Source: Ruminococcus sp. UBA1366
GTDB taxonomy: Bacteria > Bacillota > Clostridia > Oscillospirales > Ruminococcaceae
Length of the DNA: 5,951 nucleotides
Assembly (NCBI GenBank): GCA_002306005.1
Contig: DBRO01000075.1
Coordinates: 5,670 to 11,620, forward strand
Direction of reading: 5' to 3'
A model generated the notes under the pieces. That model saw nothing but the letters and a program-made list of their open reading frames with translations. It ran no database searches and had not been told where the DNA came from. Shown one piece after another: positions 4,534 through 5,951 of the stretch. The position numbers and the translations under genes are program-made. The first letter of the stretch is position 1. Each line of letters starts with the position of its first letter.

Positions 4534-5519
4534 AAAACAGCCGGAAAATTCTTGCGTTTCTCCTAACTGCCGCAGCGCTGCTGGGGCTGTTTCTGGCAGC
4601 GGTGAACACCGGCAGCTTAAAAGTGACCCCGTCGGAGCTGTTCTCCGGCTTGTTTGTGGCATATAACCCCACCGTGGCGACCATTTATAATTTACGCTTT
4701 CCGCGAATTTTTATTGCCTTGCTGGGCGGGGCTGCGATGGCGGTTTCCGGTGTGCTGTTGCAGGCAGTCATGAAAAACCCTCTTGCCGATCCGGGGATTA
4801 TCGGCATCAGCTCCGGCGCAAGCCTAGCAGCGGTGCTGGTGACGGCATTTTTGCCGCAGCTGTTCTTCTTTACGCCGTTGTTTGCCTTTGCGGGCGGACT
4901 GCTGGCCTTTGTACTGGTGTATTCGCTCTCTTGGCGAGGCGGGCTTTCCCCCGTGCGGCTGATCTTGGTGGGCGTTGCGGTCAATGCGGTGTTTACCGGA
5001 CTCATGAGCGCGTTTAATTCCGCAACAGGTAGCAATTATTCCGGCGCGGCAAGCATTGTAAACGCAAATATTACGATGAAAACTTGGGACGATTTTTCCA
5101 CGCTGCTTTGGTACACGCTTGCCGGATTGGTGCTTTCTGCATTGGCAGCAAGGCAGTGCAATTTGCTTGCTTTGGAAGATGCCACAGCGCGTTCGCTGGG
5201 TGTCAACGTCACGCAGAGCCGGTTGATGGTTTCAATGATCGGGGTATTGCTGGCTTCTATTAGCACGGCAATTATCGGGCCAATCAGCTTTTTGGGGTTG
5301 ATTGTGCCGCACATTGCAAGGCTGCTGGTAGGCAGCGACCACCGCGTGCTGCTGCCGTACGCCGTAATACTGGGGGCATTTACTCTGTTGTTGGCGGATA
5401 CGCTGGGCAGAACGATTGCTGCACCGTACGAAATCAACGCTTCAGTGATTATGAATGTTGTGGGCGGCCCGTTCTTCATTCTGCTGTTAAGGAGGTCCGG
5501 AAAAACCTATGGAACCTAA
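4530..5519 (+). CDS. FecCD-family ABC permease, heme/iron import (IsdF-like)
   Basis: The 329-residue protein starts at ATG 4530 inside the ATGA overlap with the lipoprotein gene, with GGAGG (4518-4522) 7 bases upstream. It is hydrophobic throughout, consistent with the roughly ten helices of the BtuC/FhuB/FecCD fold. Family signatures are LRFPR (55-59), GAAMAVSGVLLQ (67-78) and NPLADPGIIGISSGA (83-97). Later come GPISFLGLIVPHIARLLVGSDHR, the region that includes the ATPase-coupling segment, and GGPFFILLLRR near the end. As a dimer it forms the channel that takes heme from the IsdE-like lipoprotein. The length is typical and nothing is broken. Substrate is inferred from the neighbours, since FecCD permeases for heme, siderophores and cobalamin look alike. 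It overlaps the ATPase start by 11 bases. Confidence 0.93.
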   Translation: MKNSRKILAFLLTAAALLGLFLAAVNTGSLKVTPSELFSGLFVAYNPTVATIYNLRFPRIFIALLGGAAMAVSGVLLQAVMKNPLADPGIIGISSGASLAAVLVTAFLPQLFFFTPLFAFAGGLLAFVLVYSLSWRGGLSPVRLILVGVAVNAVFTGLMSAFNSATGSNYSGAASIVNANITMKTWDDFSTLLWYTLAGLVLSALAARQCNLLALEDATARSLGVNVTQSRLMVSMIGVLLASISTAIIGPISFLGLIVPHIARLLVGSDHRVLLPYAVILGAFTLLLADTLGRTIAAPYEINASVIMNVVGGPFFILLLRRSGKTYGT

Positions 5520-5951
5520 TGTATTCACTGCGCAGAATCTGGTGTTCTCTTACGGGAAAAACCGCGTGCTGGACGGGCTTTCGTTTTCATTGCGGCGCGG
5601 AAAAGTAACCACACTCATCGGCGCAAACGGCTGCGGAAAATCCACGCTGTTCCGGCTGATGACCAAAAACCTGAAACTGCAGCAGGGGGAGGTTTTTGTG
5701 AATGGGCAGGCGCTTTCGCAAATCCGGCTGCGGGATTTTGCCAAGCAGGCGGCGATTGTACACCAGCACAACACCGCGCCGGCGGATCTTACGGTGGAAA
5801 AGCTGGTGGCGTACGGCAGAACCCCCTACCAGCGGTTTGGGCTTTCGCAAAATCCCAAGGAAGACCGCGAAAAAGTTTTGTGGGCAATGGAAGTAACCAA
5901 TACCCTGCGGCATAAGGACAGGCAGGTTTCGGAGCTTTCCGGCGGGCAAAA
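5509..5951 (+). CDS. ABC transporter ATPase of the heme/iron importer, 3' partial
   Basis: The frame starts at ATG 5509 and runs off the window after 147 full codons. Visible parts are the A-loop Tyr (Y15 in FSYGKN), Walker A GANGCGKST (38-46), the Q-loop Gln (Q86 in AIVHQHN) and the ABC signature LSGGQ (143-147), after which the sequence ends. AYGRTPYQ (101-108) is typical of the FepC/FhuC/BtuD group serving iron, siderophore, heme and cobalamin importers. Walker B and the H-loop lie outside. The ribosome site AAGGAGG (5489-5495) is strong but 13 bases from the ATG, longer than usual. An in-frame TAA at 5488-5490 leaves no upstream alternative. The 11-base overlap with the permease suggests translational coupling. 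Having its own ATPase differs from the S. aureus isd locus, which borrows FhuC, and resembles streptococcal htsABC. Confidence 0.94.
   Translation, partial: MEPNVFTAQNLVFSYGKNRVLDGLSFSLRRGKVTTLIGANGCGKSTLFRLMTKNLKLQQGEVFVNGQALSQIRLRDFAKQAAIVHQHNTAPADLTVEKLVAYGRTPYQRFGLSQNPKEDREKVLWAMEVTNTLRHKDRQVSELSGGQ

Overview
The window looks like chromosome of a Gram-positive Firmicute, most likely a Clostridia-type gut anaerobe. The basis is strong purine-rich Shine-Dalgarno sites, TTGACA/TATAAT promoters, moderate GC, and surface proteins of the NEAT, Shp and IsdE families. The exact genus cannot be read from the sequence. All genes that can be supported lie on the + strand.

Layout. Positions 1-405 hold the C-terminal end of an FtsX/MacB-type ABC permease, closed by an intrinsic terminator (436-477). 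A full-consensus promoter (500-528) then drives a small three-helix membrane protein with an NfeD-like soluble domain (631-1182; an ATG at 580 is the alternative start). A 397-base intergenic region (1183-1579) follows, crowded with dyad symmetries. It ends in an extended -10 promoter for a secreted protein that has a beta-rich domain and a C-terminally cut-off NEAT (heme-binding) domain (1580-2413). A second regulatory region (2414-2662) precedes an apparent heme-uptake operon: a Shp-like bis-methionine heme-binding surface protein (2663-3616), an IsdE-like heme lipoprotein (3628-4533), a FecCD-type permease (4530-5519) and its ATPase (5509 to the window end, partial). The last four genes are tightly packed or overlapping and are probably co-transcribed.

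How it works together (inference from families): the membrane-anchored Shp-like protein, and perhaps the NEAT protein, take heme at the cell surface. Heme is passed to the IsdE-like lipoprotein and imported by the permease/ATPase pair, as in the streptococcal Shp-HtsABC and staphylococcal Isd systems. No sortase motif, sortase gene or heme-degrading enzyme is visible here.

The most interesting signal is regulatory. The NEAT gene and the shp operon each have two 16-bp dyads of the form GTTGCR-N4-YGCAAC, exactly 79 bp apart start to start in both copies. The second dyad lies 33-34 nt upstream of a TATAAT box. The two regions align without gaps at a constant offset of 1124 bp, with conserved ends and a diverged middle. 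This points to a duplicated promoter and a shared, unidentified regulator of heme acquisition.
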